NCBI GenBank assembly: GCA_010356995.1
Contig: ML996689.1
Location: forward strand, 390,691-454,690
Source of the DNA: Trichodelitschia bisporula
Taxonomy: Eukaryota; Ascomycota; Dothideomycetes; Phaeotrichales; Phaeotrichaceae
DNA: 64,000 bases
Direction of reading: 5' to 3'
The notes beneath the pieces were generated by a model that worked only from the letters and a program-made list of their open reading frames with translations, had not been told where the DNA came from and ran no database searches. This document shows, piece after piece, positions 24,062 to 34,907 of this stretch; position 1 is the first letter of the stretch; the number at the start of each line of letters is the position of its first letter. Both the position numbers and the translations under genes were made by a program.

Positions 24062-26319
24062 TCAGTCTGTCTTGCCCCCAACCGATGGGCCCCCGAAGAT
24101 TCCTTTCTCTCCATCCAGCTGAATGAAACCTCCCGACCACCGCCGACGACGGCGCGTGAACACCACACCGCCAGCGACGATGGCGCTAAGTAGGAGGAAA
24201 GAAACTAGAGGATGGTAAGAGAGCATATTGCGGAAGCTGTAGAACAAATGTCCGATGCGCGAGGTGGTCGATTTCGGAGCGATCTTTGGCGGGTTAGCGA
24301 TGACCTTCGGCAGCGTCTCGAGGATGGACGTCCGCGATGGTACGATGGGGTTCCCAGTGATGGTTGTATCCCAGTAGCGGTGATTCTGCACTTGTTAGCC
24401 CAAGCCAGCTGAGAGAAATTCAGGATCCAAACCTCGTCATCGTTGATAATGACCCGCTCGCCGTCCTTGACATCAATACCGTATGTCGTCCGAATCCACC
24501 TCTCCCAGAACACGCCATCCACCCATGCGAACGCAACTGGCTTTTTCTGGAAATCGTCCATGTTGATGCGAATCGCCTTCGCGGCCCTCAGGGCGCGCTG
24601 GTCATTTCTGTCTTCCGCCTCTTCAATGCGCAACTGTTTCGCATCACGCAGTTCCTGGCGCTCAAGCTGCATGGCATGCGCCTGCTTGTCGATCCATTCC
24701 AGTGCCGCGTTCTTGATCTCGCGCCGTGCGATAATGAACTCGTCACTGCGCAGGCGGGACAGGACGCCCAGCACCACGATCTTACCGTTCATGATCTCGT
24801 GCGCATTGCTTGCCGTTAGCTCCGGGACAATGGGCTGCCATACAGTGCGCATCCATCCCAGGATCTTGCGGTAGTCTCGCATGTCCTTGGGTGCAAGGTA
24901 CGTGTAGTAGCTCGGCTTCCCGTCACGCGAAACCATCAAGCGCGGCCATGTCGAGATCTTGAAGCGTTTCGCGAGCTGCGGGTCCTTGGTTTTGACGAGC
25001 TTGGCGTGACCGATCAGACTGAGGGTCAAGCGATCCAGAGCTAAAAAGTCCTCGGAGGTGGTCGCATGGTCGTAAAAGTAGACGAAGATAACCTCTTCGG
25101 TTTTCTCCAGCTCCTCGAACGCGGGTGCATCAATGTCGGGCACACCGGATCCCACATCCACCGCCTTCTTCGCAAACGTAATCAGATCGCCAACGCCACG
25201 TAGGCCGTTATACTCAACTCGTTCGCCACCGCGGAAGAAGAGCGTGGTAGGATATCCATGAATCTTCGCATCTTTGCACAACCGCTTCTCCACATCGCAG
25301 TTGACCTCGCCGACATTAAGAACACCTTTCATTTCGCGCGCCATTTCAGCCCAGTTGGGGTACATGGCCTGGCAATGTGTGCACCACGGAGCATAGAACT
25401 TCACGAACCACGGGTCTAACGTCGTAGTCACAGCCTTCTGGAACGATTCCGCAGTCAGGGGAACCGACTTCCCGAATGGGTTGGGGGCATCCTTTCCTTT
25501 GAGGACGGGCTTCATTGCAGCGGCAGACTTCTTAGGCGCAGCCACATCGGAGGCCTTCGCCTTGGTCGACGCCTTCGCGGATGCTTTTGCGGTAGCCACA
25601 GCAGCGTTGTGCTTCGACGCGGCAGCCGAGCCTGCGGCGGGGTCCTTGTCCTTGGCCTCTGGATTCTCCGGCTTACCGCCGTCGACCGACTTCGCGCCGA
25701 CCTTAGGCAACTTAGGACCTTCCTTGGGTCGAGAGCCGGGACGGATAGACTCGAGAACCTCCTCAACCCACTTGCTCATCTCTTTAAGTTCCCGGGTACC
25801 GGTTACTTTCTTGACCTCTTTGCCATCTTTGAACAGGATGATCGTGGGGTAGCTCTGAGCGTTTTTGGCTGTGCATGCGGATCCGAAGGCGACGCAGTCG
25901 ACCTTACCGAAATGGAAATCGTAGTAGCGGGTGAACGAGTTGAGATCTTTGGTTGAGTCTTTCGTGCTTTGTACAGGCTGCAAGGTGTAGTAGAATTCGT
26001 ATAGGGTCTGCCATGTTGGCGCAAAGTATTGGCAGTGATGGCACCAAGGCGAGTAGAACTCCACGAGCCTGCTTGATTAGTACCAAATGATGGGAAGTCG
26101 GCTTGCCTACCAGTAACCCTTCTTGATATCCTGATCTAACGTCGTTCCACTCAGCTGCGGCAGCGGTGGGACCTCCTTGCCGTTGAAAAATGTGCTTGTC
26201 GTTTCAGGATCGGCGGTCGACTTCGCGGCAGCGACGGTCGATTTCGCAGGCGCCTGTTGCGGCGCACTCAGAGCTCTCTGAGAAAGCCCCAAGACTCCCA
26301 GCAACCACAGGAGCTTCAT
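24062..26319 (-). CDS. Transmembrane protein disulfide isomerase-like thioredoxin protein
   Basis: Three exons, 26319-26111, 26068-24433 and 24385-24062, give 722 residues. An N-terminal signal peptide (MKLLWLLGVLGLSQRALSA) targets the ER. Thioredoxin domain 1 has WCHHC (Cys79, Cys82) and domain 2 has WCTHC (Cys299, Cys302), separated by an Ala/Lys-rich linker at about 190-260. A redox-silent C-terminal part follows, and a single membrane helix lies at about 674-692 (PLVSFLLLSAIVAGGVVF), then an Arg cluster. This order matches yeast Eps1/TMX3-type membrane PDIs that act on secretory-protein folding. The second intron (24432-24386) uses the unusual donor GTTTGG but has a good CTAAC branch, and its removal restores the conserved NHRYWDTTITGNP block. 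The gene is divergent from the complex I subunit. Confidence 0.9.
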
Positions 26320-26740
26320 GATGAGCGTCGCGCGTATATCTCGATAAGGACGGGAGGTTCGGAATGGCCGTCGGAGGCCTACGGGCTAAGTGAGGTCGCG
26401 ACAGCACGGGGTATGGTGGGCATTAGAATCCGTTCAGAAGTGTGTGCGGGCCTTATCGCAGGCAGATCGTTAGATTGGCAACAAAGTATCTACCAGAGAC
26501 AAGGAGGGTTGATGTGGCGGGGTCGTCGCAAGAGTAATAGGGAGAGTCGTGTGCACGTATCCTTTTTGGCGTAGGTTTGGGAGTTGATCCTGATTCGAGC
26601 TCTGATTCGTTGCACTCAGGAGAGCCGCATCGACGTGCCAAGCAATCCGGTAGCCACAGCTCTCCGATCTCCATCACCACCATTTGCGCCCGCATTGCCA
26701 ACTCTCTACGATCAATCGGCAACGATAGTCTACCACCACG
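26320..26740. promoter_or_regulatory. Shared divergent promoter region
   Basis: 421 bp between the start codons of the PDI-like gene (minus) and the complex I subunit gene (plus). No clear TATA box is seen in either direction. It is a candidate bidirectional promoter. Confidence 0.4.
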
Positions 26741-27549
26741 ATGCGGCCCACGATGCGTTTGTTTGCCGCCGTGCGGCAAGGCCGGTTCCTTCAGCCTGGT
26801 ACTCCTACCGGTCTCACTGGGCTCCTCACACATCCAGCCCCGCGTTCAACATTGATCTACCTGTACAGCCGAACTCTCGATAAGTTGAAGGCGGTTCCCG
26901 AGTCGAGTGTCTATCGCCAAGCCACGGAAAATGTCACCAAAAAGCGCCTGGCCATAATCGAGTCATACAAGCCGGAAGGCTACGATGCCTGGATGGACCG
27001 TGTGGGCTTCCGGGTGGGAAAATTCCAGGAAGAGACGAAGTCGCCGGCCCTGGAGTTCGAGGGTCGGCAATTCGTTATGGCAGACATGGCGAGAGAGGAG
27101 AAGGACGATCGTGACGTGGAGTGGGATGGCGAGCGCTTGGTGGAACCTGCTCTGGAGGGGCCCCGGTTCGCAGAAGAGCGCGGGGTGACGGCTGGTGGAC
27201 TGCTCCCGACCGGCGATTCCGAGGCCAATACTCCAAGGCGTCCCAAGATCGAGCCGGAGCCGCTTTTGACTGCTGAACAGTATGTCTGCTAGGCTATGCC
27301 GCAATTCTTCCTGACGTTTCGCAGAGTTTCTGAGATCGAAAACAAGATCGGAGCGGGCTTGCTTGAAGAGGTCATCCAGGTTGCTGAGGGTGAACTGAAG
27401 TTGGTGGACACCATGATTGAGCACAAAGTGTAAGGCAATCTACTCTTCGCGGTTGACCTAACAATACCAGGTGGGAAGAGCTGGCGGAACAGCCTCCTGA
27501 GGGCCAGTGGGTCTACTTCGAACGGGGCTTGCACAACAAGGGCCATTGA
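26741..27549 (+). CDS. NADH:ubiquinone oxidoreductase subunit (NDUFA5/29.9-kDa type)
   Basis: Accessory subunit of mitochondrial respiratory complex I, in the peripheral arm. Exons 26741-27279, 27325-27429 and 27471-27549 give 240 residues. The N terminus (MRPTMRLFAAVRQGRFLQPG) looks like a mitochondrial presequence, followed by TGLTGLLTHPAPRSTLIYLY, the signature start of the NDUFA5 family. VPESSVYRQATENVT and a helical stretch with GYDAWMDRVG follow. The third exon ends in WVYFERGLHNKGH. The Neurospora homologue is the 29.9-kDa subunit. Introns are 45 and 41 nt. Start choice is fixed by the presequence; an upstream frame offers no ATG in phase that looks better. Confidence 0.92.
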
Positions 27550-27693
27550 GCGGACATATACCCGTAATCTGTACATTTAGACGGCCTGGAAATCATGTTC
27601 CCAATCGTCTTCTACGATGCTGCTGAACCAGTCTATTACATTATAGTCATCTCATCATAACCTATCCCAACCTGCTATTCCATGCCGATCCGC

Positions 27694-29610
27694 TTATGCA
27701 ACAAATGTTTCCATGACAGAATCAAGCATGGCCTCCCAGGTACATCGCTTGAAGATCCCCTCCCTCAAAAGCGGCTGGCTCTTGACCACGAACGATTTCT
27801 CGATTCCACGGCCCTCATTCTCCCACCATTCCTTCTCCGCCCTTTCTTTCGCTCGCTTCACTACGACATCTTCGTCTTCGGCGCGATATAGGTCGCATTT
27901 CTCGCATTCGGTGCACTGCCCGCCCGCCGCCCGGAAGTGCTGGCAGAAATGACCATAGCCCTCGGTCCCGATTTCGTTCCTGCACAAGTAACACATGGTA
28001 TACCCGCAGACACAGATGAGTTTGTTGCATCCCGTGCTCTTAACAAACGACACGTTGCACTTCGGACAAGTACGCTTCACCGCCGCCGTCATGGCACCTT
28101 CAAGGGCACCTTGAAGGGAGTTGAGCTGTGAGGTGAAGCACGCGTGGGGGTCCTTCCAGACCGATTGGCAGCGCATGCAAGATAGCTTTGAGCATGAGGG
28201 CGAGCGGCAGGTGAAGCAAAGGCCGTAACGCTTGCGGATGACGCGTCCCAAGGACTGTTGGAGGGCGCTCGATGATATATGAATGTAGGGCGAAAGTACA
28301 AGGTACAATGATACAACGAGTAGAAAGTAAGGAAGAACCCCCACGAAGGCGAGAACAAAGAGGAACCAAGATATGCAAAGCGTGAGTTCCGGTATCCGCT
28401 TAAACCGCCACTTGGTAATATGTGGAACCTGGACTTCATCCGCTTCGGCGTAGGGGCAAAATGGGCACTGGACAAGCTTCACTTTGCTCTTAAGCAAAGC
28501 GTCCGAAGCAAGCCGTTCTTGGAGCATGTTGAGGATCTGCTTTCCGTTTTCCTTCTCTGCCAGCGCCAGCCGCACCATGTCAATGGGAATGCACCCATGG
28601 CACTCCCCGTCGCTGTCCATGACGGGTGCGATGCAGCGCAAGGTGCCCCGCTCCGGGTTGACGCTCCTCGCCCAGCCCTGACCGTAGATGGCTTCATTCG
28701 TAGCGTGCGATATACAGCGAAAGCAGATGTTGTGGCCACCATCGTCACATACTGACATCTCGTGCACCGTGGACGTGGCGTAGCAGCATTCGCAGTCGTA
28801 CATCTCTTCTGCCTGCTCCGCCTCTTTGGCTTGGAGCTGTTTTGCGAGCACGTAGTCAATGAGCTCTTGGGCCTCCTTGCGTCGGTTGAGCTGCGGGGAA
28901 ATCAAGGTGTCGTAAAGCTCCTTGTTCAGTTCTCTGTTCCGAGTTTTCCTCAATTTAGGCACCGCGCGCGGATGCCTTGCGTCCATGGACCAGTAAACCA
29001 GCGGGTGCTCGGCTGGATTTGGGGTCTTGCGCCTGAGAAAAAAGTTGGAGAAGGATAGCCGCCATGATTTGGCCGCCAGCGCAAGCAGCTCTGTGCGTGA
29101 CGGGGTGTACGAGTAGTTGTTCTCGGCAAGGACAGCTTCGATGGCAGATCGGCTTAGGCCTTTGAACTCTTCGCGGAGAACGCTTCTGACGGCGGACTTG
29201 TACGCCTCATTTCGAAAAGTGTCCCCCAGGTGGACTGTTGCGCTACCGCTGGTCGGAGGATCAGAAGTCGCCTTTTTGTGCTTCGCATCCTGAGTCCGCC
29301 GATAGCGGCCTCGGATCCATTTAGCATCGTTCTTGAGCAAGTGCTCGGTGACAATTTCCAGACGGCTTTGGGCAGAAACCCTTTCGAGCATCTCTCTGAA
29401 TACGTCGGGCTGAATGTCGGGGAAAATATCGGCCAGGGCCCGCAATGATGCGTTGAGGTCCCGCAGATTCGGCTCTTCCGGCTCGACGTCAGGGCTGTCG
29501 AGATCTGAGTCCTCGTCGACAGTCACCATGTCCCGGGGGAGTTCGCAGTCGCGAGATGATGGTCGCTCAGGGGTGGTCGAAGAAGAAAGAGAGAAAAGGA
29601 TGGAGGCCAT
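27694..29610 (-). CDS. RBR-type (RING-IBR-RING) E3 ubiquitin ligase with membrane segment
   Basis: Single-exon gene, 638 residues. An acidic N terminus leads to a CUE-like ubiquitin-binding stretch (about 52-95, LRALADIFPDI ... LLKNDA). RING1 begins at CECC (about 273) with the CFRC pair at about 296-299. An IBR follows, with CPFC and later CFTCRSPSCSKLSC. RING2 is CPKCNVSFVKSTGC with downstream CVCG and CYLC; the Cys of STGC matches the catalytic Cys that forms the ubiquitin thioester in RBR ligases. RING2 and the following GYGHFCQHFR resemble RNF216/Triad3. A strongly hydrophobic segment at about 410-450 (FLFVLAFVGVLPYFLLVVSL) lies between RING1 and the IBR, which is unusual and suggests a membrane anchor or hairpin inside the RBR module. 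Confidence 0.9.
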   Translation of the reverse strand: MASILFSLSSSTTPERPSSRDCELPRDMVTVDEDSDLDSPDVEPEEPNLRDLNASLRALADIFPDIQPDVFREMLERVSAQSRLEIVTEHLLKNDAKWIRGRYRRTQDAKHKKATSDPPTSGSATVHLGDTFRNEAYKSAVRSVLREEFKGLSRSAIEAVLAENNYSYTPSRTELLALAAKSWRLSFSNFFLRRKTPNPAEHPLVYWSMDARHPRAVPKLRKTRNRELNKELYDTLISPQLNRRKEAQELIDYVLAKQLQAKEAEQAEEMYDCECCYATSTVHEMSVCDDGGHNICFRCISHATNEAIYGQGWARSVNPERGTLRCIAPVMDSDGECHGCIPIDMVRLALAEKENGKQILNMLQERLASDALLKSKVKLVQCPFCPYAEADEVQVPHITKWRFKRIPELTLCISWFLFVLAFVGVLPYFLLVVSLYLVLSPYIHISSSALQQSLGRVIRKRYGLCFTCRSPSCSKLSCMRCQSVWKDPHACFTSQLNSLQGALEGAMTAAVKRTCPKCNVSFVKSTGCNKLICVCGYTMCYLCRNEIGTEGYGHFCQHFRAAGGQCTECEKCDLYRAEDEDVVVKRAKERAEKEWWENEGRGIEKSFVVKSQPLLREGIFKRCTWEAMLDSVMETFVA

Positions 29611-30433
29611 GCTGCTACAGTAGGGCAGGGCTGATGCCTACCCCGCGCGTTGACCGGATCGGCTAGCACACGTGTGACAGTTGGATAAGTTACAAGTTGA
29701 AATGCCGATTGATGCGGTCCGCCAGAAAGGACATGACTATGGTGCTATGGAATAAGGTGATTAGAGAAGTGAAAAGAGTCTAAGGTTTACAAAGTAGGCA
29801 TTAACGACAAGCAGGAGCATCGCGGGTGACGAGAAATTGTTTCTCATGATGATGATTCTCCTGTTCCGAATGCGCCACGCCGCATGTTTATCCGGTCCGA
29901 GCCTGCACGTGGCCCGGGTGGCTTTACGGTAACTTCCCATCACGTGGCAATTGCAAATGACGGAATCCTGTGGCTTTACGCGGCCGCCGGTCAAGCACGA
30001 GGCCCGATCGTTGCTCGACAGGCAACTGGGGAAAAGTGAGTGATTGACGGGTCAATGATACTAGATGCTCAAGATACCGTCTACAGCCTTAGAGATTTAA
30101 AGTGTAGCTTGTCTCCACTTTTCCTGCTCCACTGAACAGCACTTAGCGTACGGTAAGAAGTCGCGAAGCTGAAAATGGCTAGTTCTACCGTACGGTAGAT
30201 TGGAAAGCTGGGGAAGTTGGGGGCGGGCCGGCGCGCCAAGGTGGGCCTGCAGCCGCGCCCCTGAGGGCTCAATAATGTCACAATTAGCGACTGCGACGCG
30301 CCGGGGCATCTCTCCTTCAACTACTGCAGCGAAACCAGCTTTTTACGCGTCAGCGCTCTTTGCTCAAGCATTGATTAGTGACTCTGCCCGTAAACGTTAT
30401 CTTCCACCCACCCGAAGTCACCGAGCTGCTGAT
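29611..30433. other. Divergent intergenic region
   Basis: Upstream sequence shared by the RBR ligase (minus) and the RlpA-like gene (plus). No gene supported. Two close copies of CGTACGGTA/TACCGTACGG near 30148-30200 form a small palindrome. Confidence 0.4.
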
Positions 30434-31243
30434 ATGACGGATCCAACTGAACTGAAGCGCATTCCAAGTGACTTCGAGAAGGATCGAGCCTCGGACATGG
30501 CAACCTCGCAGACAGAACTACGGACAGTCCGGGTCCTTGGTTCGGAAATGTCGGCAAAGCGCGCGGTCGACGTGATCCCCGATGAAGCTCTCACCCGGAA
30601 GCCGCGTCGATCGCCTTTCACCGCCATCTCAGACAAGTTCAACCAAGTCTTCCCCCCGTACCGGACGTACCTGGGTCGCAGCCGGAAATTCATGCTCTGC
30701 GCCGCTGTGGGAACCTTGTTCATTCTGTTCGGTCTCATCATTGGACTCGCTGTTGGGCTCACGCAAGGCTCTCACAAGTAAGGAATAGTGATGACTTGCT
30801 GTCCCTTGTCTGATTGTGTCTTAGAACCAAGAACCTTCCGCTTCCCAGCAATGCCGAAAAACACACAGGCGATCTTACCTACTATGAGCCTGGGCTGGGG
30901 GCCTGCGGAATCACTTCGTCATCCAGCGAAAACATTGTTGCGATCAGCTATTCTGTATTCGATGCCGTCCAAGTCGGCAGCAATCCTAACGCCAACCCTC
31001 TCTGCGGCAAAAAGCTTCGCGCAACCAGGTTCAACGACCAGGCCGGAAGTCAGCGCAGCGTCGATCTGACCGTTGTTGATAGATGTAGGTTTCCTGCGCG
31101 ATTTCAATGCGTATGCTTACGGTGAAGGTGTGGGATGCAAACCAACCGACATCGACACGACGACGAGTGTCTTCAAACAGCTCGCTAATATCGACCAAGG
31201 CAGGGTCCTCGTTACCTGGGCATGGCTGGACGTACAGGTCTAG
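30434..31243 (+). CDS. Membrane-anchored RlpA-like double-psi beta-barrel protein
   Basis: Exons 30434-30777, 30825-31084 and 31128-31243 give 239 residues. Residues 1-86 are a charged cytosolic tail. One membrane helix lies at 87-110 (FMLCAAVGTLFILFGLIIGL), and an extracellular double-psi beta-barrel follows (GDLTYYEPGLGACG, NPLCGKKL, VDLTVVDRC, GCKPTDIDTT, RVLVTWAWLDV). This is the expansin/barwin/RlpA fold, found in small secreted fungal proteins that may bind cell-wall glycans. The type II anchor rather than a signal peptide suggests action at the cell surface. The VVDRC-VGC junction forms only by splicing the 43-nt second intron. Upstream in-frame start codons at 30200 and later are less likely because the intervening sequence is Arg/Ala-rich filler. 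Enzymatic activity is not expected from fold alone. Confidence 0.87.
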
Positions 31244-32280
31244 TTCCACCGTGGACGGCGGAATGCTGCGCACGATGCACGTTTCACTATGCGTCAGGTG
31301 GAGGCTCGCCATCGCGGTCTGTGGTTCTAGCACACGGTTCCATTACCCTGGCAGAACAGTGCTACAACGCGCTTTGCCGCGTATCTAACGTACTTGTATC
31401 GCACGAGACGGAGGCTACTCCGTTACTCCATGAGGATTTGTAACATGTTCCTGTGCTCCATTTGCGCCTATTCAGCAGGTAATTGCCGCTTCTGTTGAGC
31501 AAAGGATGAGCACAGTTTCTGATCATGATCCTGGCTTAGCATTTCCATGCGTTAGCTCGAAGAGCGAGGGCAACCATCTACGCGAGATGGCACAGCAGCT
31601 CGTAGCTGCGTGAATTCAAGAGTGGCGGACAATTGGATCCACCGTCAAGTCACGAGGAATTTGACGACCATCGGACCCGCCAGCTGTCGAGGACAAGAGG
31701 TCATGCCTCCGAGTGGCTAATTTCGACCGTTCCTTGACCGCTGTGCTCCCGACCTGCGTTTTGTGGAACCTCGCCTCATGCTGGACTCAACTCGGATTTC
31801 TTTTGGCAATTTTCGGAATTCGAAGAAGGATGTCGCTGTAGGCCGTCAACACGCGGAACGTTCTGCAACTAAGGCCTCTCTTTGCACAAGAGCAACTCTC
31901 GCTCTCGGCACGTCTTTGTCGCTTTGAAAGCTCGCGGGCTCAGTTCAGGGGTCGAGAAGGCATGGTTACACCACTTTAGTTCTGAAAAGCTATTCGATAG
32001 CCCGTGCAGTGCATGCTTTCCGGTGCTGGGATTCGCACATGCTGCTGCAGAGCGCCGCTGCAGGCACGTTACATACATGCGTCTATTTTTTATGGCCATG
32101 ATCTTGCTGCGGCATCGCGATAAAGCAGGCTGCCGATGATCTCGCTGGTGCAGCCTGCCAGTGCAGCAATTAGAGACCGCTATTTGGAATGCGTGCATTC
32201 TCCGCATGTATAAGTTATATCCGATATCATCTCCTTGCTCTCCCCATACTGGTGATTTTCTAAAGGCCGGTTAATTGACA
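31244..32280. other. Intergenic, no gene seen
   Basis: About 1 kb between two plus-strand genes. Only family-less short frames occur, including one of 112 codons on the minus strand at 31869-32207. Nothing recognisable apart from presumed promoter sequence of the peroxygenase gene. Confidence 0.45.
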
Positions 32281-33183
32281 ATGAAAGTGAACCCATTCCT
32301 CTGTTTAGGTCTTCTGCAGCTCGCGGCCTGTTTCCCACTGCAAGATGAATACCGCTCCGAGCCACATAAACGTCACTTGGAGGAAGGGCACAGCCCGGAC
32401 GCCCTGGACTTGTCGCCTGTCACGGAGTACGGCCTCCTACCATCAACTGGCATTAACCGATGGATCCCGGCAAGCAAGATCCCAAACGCCTCTCGCAGTC
32501 CTTGTCCTCTACTGAATACGTTAGCTAACCATGGATTTTTGTAAGCTGATACCGATATTCATGAGCACGACTGATATTTGCGAAGGAACCGCGATGGCCG
32601 ATCGCTGACAATGTATCATATCGATGCCGCGATCATGTCCGCAATGAATATGGACCTGAACACGACCCAGCTTTTTACTGCAAATTGTTTCACAGAACTC
32701 GGCCTCAGCACCACCGATCCGTCTGTGGCCATAGACCTTGAAGATCTCAATGCTCATGGCCTAACCGAGCATGATGCCAGTTTGACTCGGTTAGACAAGA
32801 TCCAGGGCGACACTCTTCGCCTTCAACCTCATATGCTGGACAACATGCTCAATGATGCGGGACCATCTCCTTTCCTCAACACAACCTCAATGGGACGCAC
32901 GCGGGCGCGGCGCGAGAGGGAATCTCTGGCAGCCGGAAGTCCTATACTCACCTCAAAAGCGCAGGGGAGTTGTATGATTGAGGCGGCTTTGGTGTTAGTC
33001 TTGCTTGGGGGGGGAGAGGGAGATGCGCGGGTCGCAAACAAGAGCACGGTGGCGGAATGGTTCGCATATGAAAGGCTTCCGGTTACATGGAGGAGGAGTC
33101 CGAAGGTGCTGACACTGGAATATGTAACCATACTGGAGAACAGGATAAAGTCATGGCGTGATCGGTGGTTGTCTGGCAGCTAG
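32281..33183 (+). CDS. Heme-thiolate peroxidase / unspecific peroxygenase (chloroperoxidase family)
   Basis: Secreted heme enzyme, 285 residues from exons 32281-32540 and 32586-33183. The ATG starts a signal peptide (MKVNPFLCLGLLQLAACF). The proximal heme ligand motif is SPCPLLNTLANHGFL (Cys75), and splicing creates NHGFL-NRDGRSLT, a family hallmark. The acid-base/magnesium motif EHDAS (148-152) is complete, as are downstream blocks NTTSMGRTRARRERES and AEWFAYERLP. At under 300 residues it is a short-type HTP. The family oxygenates or halogenates aromatic and aliphatic compounds with hydrogen peroxide. Only one canonical 45-nt intron is needed. The stretch from about residue 208 (ILTSKAQG) is less conserved but stays in frame to the stop. 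Confidence 0.9.
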
Positions 33184-33566
33184 CTGTTCTTCACGGCCAT
33201 GCCGGAGTTCGTATGAGAGCGAAGAACAGAAAGTTTGTATGAACTTGACCAAATATTGGAATAGGCTACAGTATTGCCTGTTCAAGCCCGATGCTGGAAG
33301 TTGGCGATGGTTTGAGGCAACGGACCAGTTACAGGCGAGGACCCTTGGGGTCCGCTTCCCCGTGATGAAGACGTCACCGGGCGCATTGAGCACTCCCTGG
33401 TCTGTTCCCTCAGCACAGGGACGCGGCCAAGGCTCAGCCACATGCTTGTGAGCAAACGGTATCACCAGCCCCCCGCCCGTCTCTCGACTTCCCTTCCCCA
33501 TATCTCCACACTCTCCCCACGAACTGCGTGGAATCCGTCTTCCTCGGTCTCGACGCATCCATCAGC

Positions 33567-34236
33567 ATGAAGCTCCTAACCCCCGTCCTCCCGCTTCTGT
33601 GCGTTACAGCCGTCGCCGCGCGCTCAGTATGGCTCGGCGGCTCCAGCAACGAGCAGGTTGCACTGGGCGACGAGCTCAAGGTTCCCGGTGTGAACCCGCT
33701 GTTCTACTGCTCTGATGCGTCCAACGACCTTCTGGTCATCGATCACGTCGACCTGTCCCCGAATCCTCCTGAAGCGTGAGTTCGCCCGTGCTTCGTCGGC
33801 TTATCAGCGACCCCCTCGCCCCCGCTTTGTGTTTCCACTAGCCCGTGCCTCATTATCCGTGGGCTAACAACTCCCAGTGGGCAGAGCCTTACTATCGCGG
33901 CCAAGGGCACGCTCCTGGAGGACATCGAAGAGGGTGCCAAAGTACACATTCAAGTCAAGTTCGGCCTCATCACCTTGATCAACCAAGACACGGATCTCTG
34001 CGACCAGGTCAAGAACGTAGACCTCGAGTGCCCGCTGGAGAAAGGCGAGACCGTGCTCACCAAGACGGTTGAGCTGCCGAGCAGAATACCTCCTGTACGT
34101 TACGCGTTGCTATATGATGCTGGGATGCTAATGCGCTGTACAGGGCCGCTACAGGGTCCTCGCCGACGTTTACACCAAGGATCGCGTCAAGATCACCTGC
34201 CTTACCGCAGAGGTTGTGTTCCATCCGCACCTATAG
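33567..34236 (+). CDS. npc2: ML-domain lipid transfer protein (PG/PI transfer protein, NPC2-like)
   Basis: Exons 33567-33775, 33878-34094 and 34144-34236 give 172 residues. A signal peptide (MKLLTPVLPLLCVTAVAA) is followed by the ML domain with PLFYCSDASNDLLVIDHVDLSP, split here as PLFYCSDASNDLL and IDHVDLSPNPP, then TIAAKGTLLEDIEEGAKV, CDQVKNVDLECPLEKGE and GRYRVLADVYTKD. The paired Cys residues are present. Fungal homologues bind phosphatidylglycerol and phosphatidylinositol, and NPC2 binds sterols in the vacuole. The first intron is 102 nt, the longest here, and the second is 49 nt. An upstream in-frame ATG at about 33528 would only add a tail before the signal peptide. Confidence 0.92.
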
Positions 34237-34518
34237 ACAAATTGGTTAATGGGCCGCTGGGCATTGCGAGGGTGTACGATTAAGGATCTCGCCTGAGAGT
34301 CTCCGGACGATATCCTTCCGTTTGATGTTGCACTTAGTGTTTGGCATGGCGTACTTGGGACGATCACAAATTGACTTTCTACATATATCATAGTGTACAG
34401 GTTCATGAGCCGTATTGAACAGGTTACTGTTAGGACCACTTGCCCTGACTACGCTCCGACAAGTGATCTTCACTCGCCTCGTACACAGAATATCATGAGC
34501 CTGCAATGACTATTGAAC

Positions 34519-34637
34519 ACATACGGCCACAGATCGGAGAAAGCACCAGTACCCGTCTGCTCACTGAGGTTAAGCTCTGAATCGGTTGACTAGTAGTTGC
34601 GTGGGTGACCAGCAGCGAATCCCAACTGCTGTATGTT
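34519..34637 (+). rRNA. 5S ribosomal RNA (divergent copy)
   Basis: Starts ACATACGGCCAC and ends GCTGTATGT followed by a T5 run (34636-34640), the usual Pol III stop. The 3' half is well conserved (TAGTAGTTGCGTGGGTGACC, then CAGCGAATCCCAACTG), and the 5' and 3' ends can pair. The middle (about 34530-34580) differs from typical filamentous-ascomycete 5S, yet GATCGGAG and CTCTGAATC can still pair, suggesting compensatory change. Single dispersed 5S genes are normal in these fungi. It may be a variant functional gene or a slowly decaying copy. Confidence 0.85.
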
Positions 34638-34907
34638 TTTGACTTTTTGCAGGATGAAGCTCATGTCGCCATGCCAGGCAAGGTCATTTCTTTTTCGACT
34701 TGGTATGCTATCCATTGGCGTTTAAGCTATCGAGACGACGAGGAGATGAATGACAGACGGAATATGGTACAAAGAAGCTGACAATAAAGACTCCAGGCTC
34801 CAAGAAATGAGGGCGAGCCTTGCAGTGCCGCAGTGCCGCAGTAAGCAAAACACAATGAATACCGCAACCCAGGCGCTGACGCATCTAGCGATTTCATCTT
34901 CCAATCA

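Noticed and set aside
23778-24168. Minus-strand frames next to the PDI-like gene
   Set aside because: They overlap the 3' end of the PDI-like gene in other frames and have no domain.
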